From NCBI RefSeq assembly GCF_001183985.1, contig NZ_LFZW01000001.1, positions 4,369,621-4,433,620 on the forward strand: DNA of 64,000 nt, in the 5' to 3' direction. The position numbers were made by a program, and so were the translations under genes. Source of the stretch: Peribacillus loiseleuriae. GTDB lineage: Bacteria; Bacillota; Bacilli; Bacillales; DSM-1321. This document shows, one piece after another, positions 63,954 to 64,000 of this stretch. The notes below the pieces were generated by a model. The model did no database searches and was not told where the DNA came from. It saw only the letters and a program-made list of their open reading frames with translations. Position 1 is the first letter of the stretch, and each line of letters starts with the position of its first letter.

Positions 63954-64000
63954 ATGTCTATACAATCTAATTCCGTTCCATCCCAACAAGAAAAACGCAG
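63954..64000 (+). CDS. menA: 1,4-Dihydroxy-2-naphthoate prenyltransferase, N-terminus only
   Basis: AGAGGAGAAGAGAA precedes ATG 63954. The 15 codons visible (MSIQSNSVPSQQEKR) form a polar N-terminus like that of Bacillus MenA. The identification rests mainly on its divergent position next to menF, which is common in Bacilli. The rest lies outside the window. Confidence 0.6.
   Translation, partial: MSIQSNSVPSQQEKR

Overview
The window is a 64-kb piece of a low-GC Firmicutes chromosome, from an endospore-former of the Bacillaceae/Caryophanaceae type. The evidence is AGGAGG-type ribosome sites, frequent TTG/GTG starts, S-box and T-box leaders, and a backbone matching the Bacillus subtilis block ytqA-ytqB-ytpA-ytoA-metK-pckA-ytmB-ytmA-ytlACD-ytkD-dps-ytzI-luxS-ytjA-men. 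The species cannot be named from sequence alone.

Layout. 1-11.3 kb: the 3' part of a very large sensor histidine kinase, the tRNA wobble-modification pair ytqA/ytqB, small conserved genes (DUF2500, cupin), ytpA, ytoA, metK behind a complete SAM-I riboswitch, and pckA with a CcpN-like operator on its promoter. 11.3-44.1 kb: an accessory block lying between pckA and ytmB, which are neighbours in B. subtilis. It holds a drug-efflux MFS gene with a divergent TetR gene (bounded on the far side by a decayed copy of the pckA 3' end), MarR, CBS and VOC genes, a LacI-controlled pair of Gfo/Idh/MocA dehydrogenases with two sugar isomerases, a LysE exporter, a second LacI gene coupled to ribokinase, an ATP-grasp gene behind a T-box, lipoproteins, DUF817 and DUF2975/XRE genes, mqo, a MocR regulator and yfmQ. 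It also holds much debris: TolB-like, DUF4871-like, SET-domain, aldo/keto-reductase and integrase remnants, an IS605-like end, and a SAM riboswitch that has lost its gene. 44.1-64 kb: the backbone resumes with ytmB, ytmA, the ytlACD ABC importer, ytkD, dps, ytzI, luxS, yidD, a Zur-boxed zinc-binding lipoprotein, an intact IS1595-family element, and the menaquinone genes menF-D-H-B, menE-C with menA starting divergently at the right edge.

Four dispersed non-coding repeat families run through the window. A is about 140 bp with inverted ends (3 copies). B is about 190 bp (4 copies). C is a hairpin family whose inner arm resembles GGGTCAGACC (5 copies, all at gene 3' ends, four of them between convergent genes). 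D has the core CGATTGGTTCA (2 copies flanking the MocR gene). A shorter motif around AACTAACCTGC recurs in the decayed regions.

The most notable items are the T-box on an uncharacterised ATP-grasp ligase, the orphan SAM riboswitch with intact promoter and terminator, the IS1595 element with exact 8-bp target duplications and a passenger membrane-protein gene, and the duplicated pckA tail beside the efflux genes. No tRNA, rRNA or CRISPR array was seen.
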